A DNA stretch of 64,000 bases from CAVSJA01 sp963728145 (lineage in GTDB: Bacteria > Bacteroidota > Bacteroidia > Chitinophagales > Chitinophagaceae). The stretch covers positions 248,001 to 312,000 of the forward strand of contig CAVSJA010000003.1 in assembly GCA_963728145.1 (NCBI GenBank). Reading direction: 5' to 3'. The first letter of the stretch is position 1. Every line of letters starts with the position of its first letter. The position numbers and the translations under genes were made by a program. Shown piece by piece: positions 8,235 through 17,559 of the stretch. Below the pieces are notes generated by a model. That model did not search any database and was not told the DNA's origin. It saw nothing but the letters and a program-made list of their open reading frames with translations.

Positions 8235-9275
8235 TTATTGTGGAATGATCTGCAATGTTGCAAGACTTGCATAGGCCGGGCTCCCGATGCTTACATCAGG
8301 CCCAAGTCGAGATGACGAAAAGGATATTGTGTGAGAACCTGGTCCCACACTTATTAGCAATGTTCCTGAAATAATATTATCTGTGTTATTTCGTACGTCT
8401 TGACGGAATGGTTTTGCAAGTGCTCCGTCAATAAATATACCTATAAGAATATCGCTATCTCCGCAAGCAAAACAAGAAATAGCGTTTACATAAATACTGA
8501 AGGTAACCAGCACTTTTGCACTCGAGTTAACAGTGAACGAATGGCTCAATCCCGGAAGTGCTGTATAAGCACCACCGGTTATTGTGGTTACCGCAGAGGA
8601 TTGCAGCATGATCGTATTATTATATAAGGCGTTCGTAGGGTTTATCCAAGCGGGACTCGCTTGTCCGTTTGACTGTAAAACCTGTCCCGCAACTCCTGCA
8701 TTTCCTAGCATGGCAAATGCTCCGTTCGCTTTCATTCTAAATTTTTCAATGAAAACACCGGCCTGGTCATAGCCAAAAGCGATATCCGCACCGAAATGGT
8801 CTGAATAGATCTGTAAGAGGTTGCCCGCAACCGCGAAGCCTACATCCCCGGTTGCTCCGGGAAAGAGTGTGATTTTTTTGCCGAAAGCAGCAGGAAAGGC
8901 CAATGGAGCGTTGGGAGTAGATGTTCCAATTCCAACATTGCCACTACTACTAATCGCCATCCTTGTTAAATTTCCATTGGTTCGAAATTCAAGTCCATTC
9001 GGAGTATTTACATTATTGTATACGATACCTCCGCTCGCCGCATCGCTTGCCTTGCCAAATAAAACCGATGTTTCAAAGGCATCGGGACTGAGCAGATTGA
9101 TATAAGTACTAGTATTGCTTTCCACTACGACAGGAAGAAAAGGAGTCGTATTGCCGGAAGCGCCCGCGAATACGTGAAGTTTTGCCCGGGGCGTTGTGAT
9201 GCCGATTCCAATATTCTGGGCATGCGAACCACTAAATAAGACGAGTGCTGCGATTGAGGTAAATAGCCGTTCCAT
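8235..9275 (-). CDS. exported tail-fibre-like repeat protein, short paralogue
   Basis: 346 residues with signal peptide MERLFTSIAALVLFSGSHAQ. Like its neighbour it starts NIGIGITTPRAKLHVFAG, continues with NVGIGTSTPNAPLAFPAA and KKITLFPGATGDVGFAV, and ends in a beta domain closing with ATLQIIPQ. The two proteins share most of their length, including FGYDQAGVF and the GQVLQ linker, so they arose by tandem duplication. The C-terminal domain has a Cys pair (CFACG), matched by CIGCS in the other copy, probably a disulphide. Function unknown; likely a trimeric surface fibre (inference). Confidence 0.82.
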   Translation of the reverse strand: MERLFTSIAALVLFSGSHAQNIGIGITTPRAKLHVFAGASGNTTPFLPVVVESNTSTYINLLSPDAFETSVLFGKASDAASGGIVYNNVNTPNGLEFRTNGNLTRMAISSSGNVGIGTSTPNAPLAFPAAFGKKITLFPGATGDVGFAVAGNLLQIYSDHFGADIAFGYDQAGVFIEKFRMKANGAFAMLGNAGVAGQVLQSNGQASPAWINPTNALYNNTIMLQSSAVTTITGGAYTALPGLSHSFTVNSSAKVLVTFSIYVNAISCFACGDSDILIGIFIDGALAKPFRQDVRNNTDNIISGTLLISVGPGSHTISFSSSRLGPDVSIGSPAYASLATLQIIPQ

Positions 9276-9561
9276 AGCGCTTGTTTAGAGTGAGAGATAA
9301 AACGCATTTTAAGGTAAGCGGGATTCGCCGGCTTCGCAATAGTACATTCGTATTATTAGGCACGATCTGTAGTCAACATGATCCCAGGGAGGTTAGATAT
9401 TATACATGTAGACTACAGCACTTAAACTTCTCATTTTTTTAGCAAGGTTTGTTAAATGGAAATTACGTCCTGGTTCCTTTTTAAGAATATAGCTTTAGTT
9501 GATCTAAAAAAGATTCGATTTTAGAGCTACAGGGACTACAGTCAGATCGTTTACTGCGTCA

Positions 9562-10092
9562 TCATTCGATAAGAACGTATTTAGATCTTCCCAACCATTT
9601 CAAACAATCGTCTTCGCACCAAAAGATGCTCATTACATTTTTTTCCAGTGAAAGTTTTTGAATTGTATTGGCAATCGATTCGGGTTCCCTCGAATTGGAA
9701 AACAATTTATCAGCTTCATCAAAAAAGAGGATCCATTGCTTACTGGCAGCTTCAGTAAAAACTCTTTCCAGATTTTTTTCCGTTTCGCCAATATATTTCG
9801 AAACAATTGCAGATATGTTAACCTTGTAGGCTTCCCTTCTTCGAAGGCCGGCAATCAGCGATACCTGCTGATCCTTTGAATCCTTTAATGTCTGTAAAAG
9901 TATCAGGATGTTCGTTCGATCTTTTACCGCATTGTTCACCGTTGCCGACAAACTGCTTTGTGTTTCTTTGCTAATAATAACCGAATCTTTGAGCGGACCC
10001 ATTTTTGTAACCATGGATCGCGGAGTTTTTTGCTGAGCGCTACTAGTGGCAAATGCAAATAAAAGTGCCAGGAGGGGTATAAGCCTTTTCAT
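9562..10092 (-). CDS. exported AAA-like protein without P-loop
   Basis: 176 residues. Residues 1-20 are a signal peptide (MKRLIPLLALLFAFATSSAQ). Residues 88-135 are plainly AAA+ ATPase sequence: YKVNISAIVSKYIGETEKNL, then the Walker B strand WILFFDEADKLF at 120-131. The Walker A loop that should stand about 40 residues earlier is replaced by NILILLQTLKDSKDQQVSLI, and no sensor 1 Asn or arginine finger region follows; the protein stops soon after. So it is an exported fragment of an AAA fold that cannot bind ATP in the usual way. Possible decayed gene or domesticated binding domain. Confidence 0.7.
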   Translation of the reverse strand: MKRLIPLLALLFAFATSSAQQKTPRSMVTKMGPLKDSVIISKETQSSLSATVNNAVKDRTNILILLQTLKDSKDQQVSLIAGLRRREAYKVNISAIVSKYIGETEKNLERVFTEAASKQWILFFDEADKLFSNSREPESIANTIQKLSLEKNVMSIFWCEDDCLKWLGRSKYVLIE

Positions 10093-10447
10093 AACTGGAA
10101 ATTTGACTGAAATTAAGGCTAAGCAGTTCGGGCAAGTATAGAACTTTAGTTAGTCATGCGGCGCTAAAAATCAGTGATTTTGGTACAAAATTCCGTAACC
10201 CATATCATCCCCGGCTGGAAAATTGCCTCGAACTTTACAAAGGCGGGTGGCATTTGCATTGCAGTAAATTGATAGTGATGGTTTAACAAAGGGCTTTTCG
10301 AAATGCGCGTTAGAATATTTGAATTTAGAAGACAGATGAAGAATATTTAGTCGTCAAACCTTCATAAATTACTGATTAGTATCCTGAAAAATCTCTCGAT
10401 TCAGGCAAAAGATATCAGGTCTCTTTTTCATAAAGAAATTCAGAATC
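10093..10447. other. intergenic region before the molybdenum operon
   Basis: 355 bp between two divergent genes. It must hold the promoter of the molybdenum hydroxylase operon, but I see no clear TAnnTTTG box, operator or riboswitch in it. Confidence 0.4.
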
Positions 10448-12703
10448 ATGGCGCAACCAACCTCTCTCGGCAGACGAGCCTTTCTGAAAACTTCAGCACT
10501 TGCGGGTGGCGGACTCTTGATCAACTTTAGTTGGCTGAGCTCCCTTGCCACAAACAATGGAGTACGGGCGATAGTCGATGAGTTGGTTACGATGAATGGT
10601 TATTTGAAAATTGCAACGAATGGTATTGTTACTATCCTGTCGCCGAATCCTGAGGGAGGGCAGAATGTCAAGACTTCAATGCCCATGATCGTTGCAGAAG
10701 AACTCGATATTGATTGGAAAAAAGTAATAGTTGAACAGGCTCCTTTAAATACGGGATTGTATACACGACAATTTATCGGGGGTAGCCAGGCGATCAGGAT
10801 GGGTTGGAAAAATCTCCGGATGGCTGGTGCAACCGCCCGTCAAATGCTACGCGAAGCTGCCGCAGCGGCCTGGGGTGTTCCTATTGAAGAAGTCAGTACT
10901 GAATTAGGAATGCTTCATCATAAGAAAACCGGCAAGTCGGCAAATTATGGTGAAATGGCTTCTCCTGCGTCCAAACTCACAGTACCGAAAGATGTAAAAC
11001 TGAAAGACAAAAAAGAATTCAGGATTATTGGTAAGTCTGCGAAAAATGTGGAATTGCCAAATATTGTAACTGGAAAAGCGTCTTTCGGTTTAGATACGAA
11101 ACGGGAAGGGATGCTTATTGCAATGATAGTGCATCCTCCTGCATTCGGTATGAAACTGAAATCGGTTGATGATGCCAGTGCGAGAGCAATGCCCGGAATA
11201 AAAGACATCTTCACAATTAAAATTTTCAATGAAGATTACGAAAGACAGTTTTTTGATACCACATCATTCAACGAGGTGGTAGCTGTTGTTGGCAAAACTA
11301 CTTGGGAGGTGATGAATGCAAAGAAAGCGCTGAAAATCCAATGGGAACCATTTTCAGAGTACACGATACAGAGGGCAGGCGGTGGTGGAGCTGGTGCTGG
11401 TCGCGCGCAAACCACGACTATTCCTGCAGGACTTGAGAATACTTCAAGTCACAACGCGAAAATGGCAGAGATGATGACCAAACCAGCCAACGTGGTTCGT
11501 AAAGATGGAGATCCAGAAACAGCTTTTAAGAATGCAGCGCTGATTATTGAAAGAACTTATAACGGACCATTCCTCGCTCACAACTGCATGGAGCCAATGA
11601 ATTTCTTTGCTCATGTGACCGCAGACAAGGTTGAACTGGCAGGTCCCTTGCAAAAGCCAGAGCTGACTGAAAGAGCACTCGCAACCCGACTCGGTATACC
11701 GTTAGAAAAAATCGATATTCAAATAACTCGCTTGGGTGGTGGTTTCGGTCGAAGATCTTATGCGCATTTCTTGATTGAAGCCGCACTGATTTCACAAAAG
11801 CTCAATGCACCCGTTAAATTAATTTATACGCGGGAAGATGATATGACTTCCGGAATCTATCGCCCGACCTATAGCGCAAAATACAGGGCAGGCTTTGATG
11901 CAAATAAAAACCTGATTGCATTTCATATTAAGGCAGGAGGAATTCCTGAAACTTGCCTGGATGCCGACAGTTTTCCTGCAGGAGCAGTAGAAAATTATTT
12001 GGGGGAGAGTTGGACGATCAACTCGAATATCACCACCGGATCATTTAGGGCACCCCGATCCAATTTCATCGCCTGCGCAGAGCAATGTTTTTTGGATGAA
12101 TTAGCAGAAGTCGCTGGTAAGGATCCCATTGATTTCCGTCTTGAATTACTGGATAGAGTCATCACGAATCCTGTAGGTAAGGACCATGATTATGACGCTC
12201 GTCGTTATGCCGAAGTATTAAAGCTTCTTCGCGAAAAATCCAGCTGGGGCAAAGCTCAAGCAGATGTTTCGCGTGGTGTAGCGATCTACTATTGTCACAA
12301 TTCATATGCGGCGCAAGTCGTCGATGTGAAAATGGAAAATGGAAAGCTTGTCATACCAAGGGTATGCTGCGCAATCGACTGTGGATTTGTCGTGAATCCC
12401 GATGCGGCAACTAATCTGACAGAAGGAGCGATTGTCGATGGTATTGGTAACGCATTGTATGGAAGTCTCACGTTCAAGGAAGGAAAACCGGATAAAAATA
12501 ATTTCAATTCATATCGAATGATCCGTATGAATGAGGCACCGAAGGCTATCGACGTCCATTATGTGCAGAATGATTTTGATCCGTCAGGCATGGGCGAGCC
12601 GGCATTTCCACCGGTTTTCGCAGCATTGGCCAATGCATTGTATAAGTTAACTGGAAAACGTTTTTACGATCAGCCTTTCGCTGCCAGCCTGAAAGGCGTG
12701 TAA
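10448..12703 (+). CDS. molybdenum hydroxylase large subunit (IorB-like)
   Basis: 751 residues, xanthine dehydrogenase/aldehyde oxidase family, isoquinoline 1-oxidoreductase beta-subunit type. A Tat signal is seen at the start (SLGRRAFLKTSALAGGG, twin Arg at 9-10), so the folded enzyme is exported. Molybdopterin-binding segments are present: GGGFGRRSYAHFLIEAALIS, TTGSFRAPRSNFIACAEQCF, and the C-terminal VNPDAATNLTEGAIVDGIGN and GMGEPAFPPVFAALANA, the last with the catalytic Glu. It binds molybdopterin cytosine dinucleotide and hydroxylates an aldehyde or N-heterocycle; the substrate is unknown. First gene of the operon, with the 2Fe-2S subunit 150 bp downstream. Confidence 0.9.
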   Translation: MAQPTSLGRRAFLKTSALAGGGLLINFSWLSSLATNNGVRAIVDELVTMNGYLKIATNGIVTILSPNPEGGQNVKTSMPMIVAEELDIDWKKVIVEQAPLNTGLYTRQFIGGSQAIRMGWKNLRMAGATARQMLREAAAAAWGVPIEEVSTELGMLHHKKTGKSANYGEMASPASKLTVPKDVKLKDKKEFRIIGKSAKNVELPNIVTGKASFGLDTKREGMLIAMIVHPPAFGMKLKSVDDASARAMPGIKDIFTIKIFNEDYERQFFDTTSFNEVVAVVGKTTWEVMNAKKALKIQWEPFSEYTIQRAGGGGAGAGRAQTTTIPAGLENTSSHNAKMAEMMTKPANVVRKDGDPETAFKNAALIIERTYNGPFLAHNCMEPMNFFAHVTADKVELAGPLQKPELTERALATRLGIPLEKIDIQITRLGGGFGRRSYAHFLIEAALISQKLNAPVKLIYTREDDMTSGIYRPTYSAKYRAGFDANKNLIAFHIKAGGIPETCLDADSFPAGAVENYLGESWTINSNITTGSFRAPRSNFIACAEQCFLDELAEVAGKDPIDFRLELLDRVITNPVGKDHDYDARRYAEVLKLLREKSSWGKAQADVSRGVAIYYCHNSYAAQVVDVKMENGKLVIPRVCCAIDCGFVVNPDAATNLTEGAIVDGIGNALYGSLTFKEGKPDKNNFNSYRMIRMNEAPKAIDVHYVQNDFDPSGMGEPAFPPVFAALANALYKLTGKRFYDQPFAASLKGV

Positions 12704-12805
12704 CGAATTGCAACTGTTTGTTTACGTTAGTTGTTAAAATCCAAAATTACTAAGCCGTGAGCTACTAGCTGTCAGCAGAGAGATACAAGCTCGAGGCTCG
12801 AAGCT

Positions 12806-12825
12806 CTCCCGATAGCTATCGGGAG
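12806..12825. repeat. perfect 20-bp palindrome
   Basis: CTCCCGATAGCTATCGGGAG is fully self-complementary and lies in the 149-bp gap between the two hydroxylase subunit genes, within a longer AGCTC/GAGCT-flanked hairpin. The core CCGATAGCTATCGG resembles the inner palindrome of the terminator at 5103-5120. It could modulate the ratio of the two subunits. Confidence 0.6.
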
Positions 12826-12852
12826 CTCGCAGCTTCTTAATATTCTTAAACT

Positions 12853-13317
12853 ATGATTTCACTAAACGTCAATCAAAAAACTTATAACCTGGATGTGGAT
12901 CCGAATATGCCATTATTATGGGCTATAAGGGATCTGATCGGACTCATGGGTACAAAATACGGTTGTGGTGTGGCCCAATGTGGCGCCTGCACGGTACATC
13001 TGGATGGGGAAGCTGTTCGGTCTTGTATAACAAGAGTCGGTAGAGCCGAAGGGAAAAAGGTTGTGACGATCGAAGGACTTTCAGAAAATAACAATCACCC
13101 TTTACAAAAAGCATGGCAGGAAATTGATGTACCGCAATGCGGATATTGCCATTCAGGCCAGATTATGTCTGCAGCTGTCCTTCTGCGTGAGAAATCCAAT
13201 CCCACCGACCAGGATATTGACGATGCGATGTCAGGGAATATTTGTCGTTGCGGCACCTACCTGCGTATTCGCAAAGCAATTCACCTGGCGGCAGAAATGA
13301 AACGAAAAGGATTCTAG
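12853..13317 (+). CDS. 2Fe-2S subunit of molybdenum hydroxylase (IorA-like)
   Basis: 154 residues, the electron-transfer subunit of the exported hydroxylase. The plant-type ferredoxin cluster is ligated by Cys38, 43, 46 and 58 (YGCGVAQCGACTVHLDG); the second cluster, in the helical domain, by Cys96, 99, 131 and 133 (QCGYCHSGQ, CRCGTYLRI). It has no signal of its own, so it is probably carried out together with the Tat-bearing large subunit, as known for this family. Length is normal for the family. Confidence 0.93.
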   Translation: MISLNVNQKTYNLDVDPNMPLLWAIRDLIGLMGTKYGCGVAQCGACTVHLDGEAVRSCITRVGRAEGKKVVTIEGLSENNNHPLQKAWQEIDVPQCGYCHSGQIMSAAVLLREKSNPTDQDIDDAMSGNICRCGTYLRIRKAIHLAAEMKRKGF

Positions 13318-13333
13318 AATTAATTGAAATATT

Positions 13334-14014
13334 ATGAAACAACAATCTGAATTAAAGTATCGAATGTCAGTTCCCGTTAGGACAATTACCGTCATGGGTA
13401 TTATCCTTACGGTAATCGTAGTGCTGACTTCAGGGTTCAATAATAAAATCAGTCTTAGTAAAACCGATATTAAAATTGGTTCGGTGAATAGTGATGGAAA
13501 GTATGGGGTCAACAAGGATAGTGTGGAATCCGTAAAGGCCTTTATGAAAGTGTACCAGGTTTTGATGAGTCCAAGATGCATGAATTGCCATCCTTCCGGC
13601 GATGTTCCGCTACAGGGGGATGATAGCCATTTGCACACTATGTCTCCAAAAAGAGGAAAGGAAGGTAAGGGAGTTTATGCGATGAAATGTTCCAATTGTC
13701 ATCAGCCTGAAAACTCACCTGGCCTGGGCGCGCCTCCGGGGGATCCAAATTGGCATTTACCACCTGCAAATATGAAAATGGTTTTTGAGGGCAGAACGCC
13801 TTATCAACTTGCCAAACAAATAATGGATCGGAAGCAAAACGGTAATAAGAGCAGGGAACAATTAATAGCGCATGCAGATGATGCTTTGGTCTTAGTAGGA
13901 TGGAATCCCGGCGAAGGCCGTACCGTTCCTCCATTAAGCCATGAAGAGTTTAAAAAAGCCTGGATCACATGGATTACAACTGGAGCTTATGCTCCGAATC
14001 CAAAAGCAAAATAA
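13334..14014 (+). CDS. dihaem cytochrome c of the hydroxylase
   Basis: 226 residues with one N-terminal membrane segment (about 16-34) and two c-type haem sites, CMNCH at 82-86 and CSNCH at 119-123. It sits 16 bp after the 2Fe-2S subunit, and fits the periplasmic electron acceptor of IorAB-type hydroxylases, which pass electrons to cytochrome c instead of NAD or oxygen. Met residues in the following segment (NMKMVFEG) may give the sixth haem ligand. The membrane anchor suggests attachment at the outer face of the inner membrane. Confidence 0.88.
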   Translation: MKQQSELKYRMSVPVRTITVMGIILTVIVVLTSGFNNKISLSKTDIKIGSVNSDGKYGVNKDSVESVKAFMKVYQVLMSPRCMNCHPSGDVPLQGDDSHLHTMSPKRGKEGKGVYAMKCSNCHQPENSPGLGAPPGDPNWHLPPANMKMVFEGRTPYQLAKQIMDRKQNGNKSREQLIAHADDALVLVGWNPGEGRTVPPLSHEEFKKAWITWITTGAYAPNPKAK

Positions 14015-14037
14015 TCAGGTGCCCTGGAATATTTAAT

Positions 14038-15153
14038 ATGAAAGAACTGAATGATATAATTCTTGCTTACGACAAAGCTGTTTCGCAAAACAAGAAGACA
14101 GCGCTGGCAACTGTTGTTAAAGTTGAGGGTTCATCCTATCGCAGGCCCGGAGCGAGAATGCTGGTTACTGAAGACGGAGCGATCACAGGCGCTATCAGCG
14201 GAGGCTGCCTGGAAGGAGATGCGTTGAGAAAGGCACAATTTGCCATCTTTCAACATCAGAATAAACTGGAAATCTATGAAACTACCGATGAAGGAGATGA
14301 AAGGCTTGGTGTGCAGCTGGGATGCAATGGAGTCGTCTATATATTGTTTGAACCTATAAAAAATGAAGACCCAAACAATCCTATCAATTTATTCAAGCGG
14401 GCTGCAGAGATAAGAAAGGACGCAATGATTGCGACTGTTTTTAATCACACTAATAAAAACCAACAAACCGGAACCTGTCTTTTTCTTAGCCAGGATGAAA
14501 AAATTCTTTTGACCGATTATCCTGGCATTGAAAAAGAAGGACAAATAATTCTTGAACAAAGAAATTCCATTGTGAAGGAGCAAAATGAAAGTTCAGTGCT
14601 GTATCAATTTATTGCACCGTCTATTCAACTGGTAATTGTTGGTGCAGGAAACGACACACAGCCTTTAACGGAATTGGCGCATTCGTTGGGATGGGAAATT
14701 ATCATCGTTGATGGAAGACCTCTCTATGCGACACGTGAACGATTTCCAAAAGCAAGCAAGATTTGCATGGTAAAGCCCTCAGAACTTTTATCAGCGATAA
14801 AAGTTGATGAACAGACTGCAGTCGTTTTAATGACGCACAATTACAACTACGATCTTTCTGCATTGGAAAAACTCATTCACACTAACTGTAATTTTATAGG
14901 GGTGCTCGGGCCAAGGAAAAAACTCCACAAGATGTTGGATGAATTGACAGAGAAAGGAATAAAGATCAATGATGAGATGAGACAGAGAATATACGGCCCG
15001 GTTGGCCTGGATATCGGGGCAGAAACATCAGAAGAAATCGCACTATCGATCCTTGCTGAAATAAAAGCCGTGTTTTCAAAGAGAGAGGGCGCATCCTTAA
15101 AGAACAGGGCTATCGAAATTCATGAGCGTGCAACAATACTAAAGGATGAATAA
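14038..15153 (+). CDS. xdhC: XdhC-type molybdenum hydroxylase maturation factor
   Basis: 371 residues from the ATG at 14038 (an upstream in-frame start at 13969 would overlap the cytochrome gene and is less likely). The XdhC/CoxI domain at the start has SSYRRPGARMLVTEDG, AISGGCLEGD and LGVQLGCNGV; the C-terminal Rossmann-like domain has IVGAGNDTQPL, VDGRPLYATRERFP and GVLGPRKK. The family binds the molybdenum cofactor and helps to sulphurate and insert it. It overlaps the MocA-like gene by 8 bp. Cytoplasmic. Confidence 0.9.
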   Translation: MKELNDIILAYDKAVSQNKKTALATVVKVEGSSYRRPGARMLVTEDGAITGAISGGCLEGDALRKAQFAIFQHQNKLEIYETTDEGDERLGVQLGCNGVVYILFEPIKNEDPNNPINLFKRAAEIRKDAMIATVFNHTNKNQQTGTCLFLSQDEKILLTDYPGIEKEGQIILEQRNSIVKEQNESSVLYQFIAPSIQLVIVGAGNDTQPLTELAHSLGWEIIIVDGRPLYATRERFPKASKICMVKPSELLSAIKVDEQTAVVLMTHNYNYDLSALEKLIHTNCNFIGVLGPRKKLHKMLDELTEKGIKINDEMRQRIYGPVGLDIGAETSEEIALSILAEIKAVFSKREGASLKNRAIEIHERATILKDE

Positions 15154-15751
15154 TACGGGCATTATCATATTAGCTGCAGGAAAATCATCCCGGTTCGGGG
15201 GAACAAAGCAGTTGTTACATTATAATGGAAAAACATTATTGCAGCATGTAATTGAAGAAGCAGCAAAAACCGGGGCCAGTCCGATTGTAGTTATCACCGG
15301 CTCGAACGCTGCTGAAGTTTCTTCCTCAATTACCGACAAAAGGATTACCACCGTATTCAATAAAGATTGGTCCGAGGGCATGGCCTCGGGAATTGTTGCC
15401 GGCGTTATTAAAATAAATGAATTGGACAGCAGCATTGAGAAAATAATCATTGCAGTTTGCGATCAGCCCTTTGTTACGGCTTCCATTTTTGGACAATTAG
15501 ACCAATTGCAAAATGAAAGCGGGAAGCATATTATCGCGAGTGCATATTCAAATACCATCGGAACACCTGTTCTTTTTACCAGGAAATATTTTGATCAGCT
15601 ACTTGGTTTGAAGGGTGATACAGGAGCCAAAAAAATATTGGAAAGTTTTCGGGAAGATGTTGCAACCGTTGATTTTCCCCAGGGCAATATTGATATTGAT
15701 ACAAAAAAGGATTTTGAAAATCTGTTGGATGAACAAAAACACGTTTTATAA
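15146..15751 (+). CDS. MocA-like molybdenum cofactor cytidylyltransferase
   Basis: 201 residues, nucleotidyltransferase (MobA-like) fold. The nucleotide-binding loop is LAAGKSSRFGGTKQLL at about 9-24; CDQPFVT is the metal-site strand and NTIGTPVLF the late substrate loop. Relatives transfer CMP (MocA) or GMP (MobA) to molybdopterin. The context, next to XdhC and a xanthine-dehydrogenase-family enzyme, supports the cytosine form. It overlaps xdhC, so translation is probably coupled. Confidence 0.85.
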   Translation: MNNTGIIILAAGKSSRFGGTKQLLHYNGKTLLQHVIEEAAKTGASPIVVITGSNAAEVSSSITDKRITTVFNKDWSEGMASGIVAGVIKINELDSSIEKIIIAVCDQPFVTASIFGQLDQLQNESGKHIIASAYSNTIGTPVLFTRKYFDQLLGLKGDTGAKKILESFREDVATVDFPQGNIDIDTKKDFENLLDEQKHVL

Positions 15752-15792
15752 TTTCGGCATGCAAGCGCAAACACATAAACTATGAGCAAGCG

Positions 15793-16773
15793 ATGATTAC
15801 AGACAATTTCAACCGGATTCACAATTACCTGCGGATATCGCTGACCGATAACTGTAACCTTCGTTGCTTTTATTGCATGCCCGAGGAGAATTACGACTTC
15901 ACTCCGCCCGGAAAACTGATGCAGAAAGATGAAATTGAAACCTTATCCAAAATTTTTGTAAGCCTTGGAGTTAATAAGATCAGGTTAACGGGTGGCGAAC
16001 CATTGGTAAGGAAGGATGCCGGCGAGATCATTAAAACCTTATCGAAGCTCCCGGTAAAATTGACCATTACCACAAACGGTTCGCGGTTGCATGAATTTGT
16101 GGACATTCTTGAAGAATCAGGAGTTCATTCTCTAAATGTCAGCTTGGATACACTGCAAGCCGAAAAGTTTCAGCTCGTAACAAGAAGAAACCAGTTTGAA
16201 AAGATTTATGAAAATATCCAGCTTTTGCTGAAAAGAAATTTTCATGTAAAAGTCAACACCGTCGTGATGAAAGGTTTGAACGAAAATGAAATAAATGATT
16301 TTGTAGAATGGACAAAGCGACAACCAGTGCATGTTCGGTTCATTGAGTTCATGCCTTTTACCGGAAATTGGTGGACCAGCAATAAAGTTTTTCCGATGAA
16401 GGAAATGCTAGACCTGATAAGATCAAAATATGAAGTGGTAAGCCTCGAGAATGAGAAAAATGATACCGCAAAAGCTTACCAGGTACCGGGTCACCTGGGC
16501 ACATTTGCAATTATTAGTACCATGAGTGCACCATTTTGCAGCACTTGTAACAGGATGCGTCTTACAGCCGACGGCAAGATGAAGAATTGTTTATTTTCAG
16601 AAAAAGAAACAGATTTATTAACTGCACTTCGTAATGGAGAGGATGTGGTGCCGCTGATACATCAAAGCATAAAGGCAAAGGCGAAGGAACTGGGAGGTCA
16701 GTTTACTGCAGATTTTGAACATCTGCAGGCAGAAACCATTCATAACAGAAGCATGATAACTATTGGAGGATAG
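15793..16773 (+). CDS. moaA: GTP 3',8-cyclase MoaA
   Basis: 326 residues, radical SAM enzyme that starts molybdopterin synthesis by turning GTP into 3',8-cyclo-GTP, which MoaC then converts to cyclic pyranopterin. The N-terminal cluster is held by Cys21, 25 and 28 (CNLRCFYCM), the C-terminal one by Cys249, 252 and 266 (CSTCNRMRL...NC), and the chain ends in GG as in active MoaA. SAM-binding GGEP is at TGGEPLVRKD. It lies 41 bp after the MocA-like gene in the same operon. Confidence 0.96.
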   Translation: MITDNFNRIHNYLRISLTDNCNLRCFYCMPEENYDFTPPGKLMQKDEIETLSKIFVSLGVNKIRLTGGEPLVRKDAGEIIKTLSKLPVKLTITTNGSRLHEFVDILEESGVHSLNVSLDTLQAEKFQLVTRRNQFEKIYENIQLLLKRNFHVKVNTVVMKGLNENEINDFVEWTKRQPVHVRFIEFMPFTGNWWTSNKVFPMKEMLDLIRSKYEVVSLENEKNDTAKAYQVPGHLGTFAIISTMSAPFCSTCNRMRLTADGKMKNCLFSEKETDLLTALRNGEDVVPLIHQSIKAKAKELGGQFTADFEHLQAETIHNRSMITIGG

Positions 16774-16812
16774 TTATGATCTCAGTTATATTGCCCCGTT
16801 TAAAATTACCAG

Positions 16813-17550
16813 GTGGATACTGTCATCATCTTTTACATACTATTATTCCTTGTAGCGTTTCTTTATTCCTCCGTCGGGCATGGTGGGGCCAGTGGCTATT
16901 TGGCGCTGATGGCTTTGTTCAGCATCTCACCCGAGGTAATGAAACCGACAGCTTTGGTGCTGAATCTTTTTGTATCACTTACTTCCTTTATCCAGTTTTA
17001 CAGGGGTAAGCATTTTGAATGGAAAATATTTTTACCATTTGCGGTGGCATCTGTTCCTATGGCCTATATCGGTGGGCTGATCACCGTGGATGCAGATGTT
17101 TATAAGAAGATACTCGGAGTACTTTTATTGTTGCCCATTATCCGCTTTGTATTCTTTGCAAATTTTAAAGTAGAAGAATTAAGAAAGCCGAACCTGTATT
17201 TGTCCGTGTTGATCGGGGCCATTATTGGTTTTCTTTCGGGCCTTATCGGGATAGGTGGCGGTATTATTCTTTCCCCCATTTTATTATTAATGAAATGGAC
17301 AGACATGAAGCAAACGGCCGCTATCAGTGCCTTGTTCATTTTTGTAAATTCATTATCCGGTCTTGCGGGACAGCTAACCAAAGGAATCAGTTTCAGTCCG
17401 GATATGTATGCCTATGTCGCCATCGCCTTTGCAGGAGGAATAGCGGGTGCCTATTATGGTTCTTTGAAATTCAAACCGGGGATTTTGAAGTACTTACTCT
17501 CGATGGTGCTTGTTGTTGCAGCTTATAAATTATTATTTACCGATGCATAA
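16813..17550 (+). CDS. TauE/SafE (TSUP) family permease
   Basis: 245 residues, about eight membrane helices, with the family motif SVGHGGASGYLALM near the start and its repeat GLIGIGGGIILSPILLL in the second half. The best start is a GTG at 16813; no in-frame ATG is available because a stop lies just upstream. The family exports or imports sulphite, sulphonates or other small anions. In this operon it may supply or remove a sulphur species needed for cofactor sulphuration, or move an oxyanion; this is inference. No dedicated molybdate ABC transporter is present. Confidence 0.85.
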   Translation: MDTVIIFYILLFLVAFLYSSVGHGGASGYLALMALFSISPEVMKPTALVLNLFVSLTSFIQFYRGKHFEWKIFLPFAVASVPMAYIGGLITVDADVYKKILGVLLLLPIIRFVFFANFKVEELRKPNLYLSVLIGAIIGFLSGLIGIGGGIILSPILLLMKWTDMKQTAAISALFIFVNSLSGLAGQLTKGISFSPDMYAYVAIAFAGGIAGAYYGSLKFKPGILKYLLSMVLVVAAYKLLFTDA

Positions 17551-17559
17551 TTCAGGATT

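Noticed and set aside
13969..14037. Longer start for xdhC
   Set aside because: It overlaps the cytochrome gene and encodes no XdhC-like residues; the ATG at 14038 begins the conserved domain.
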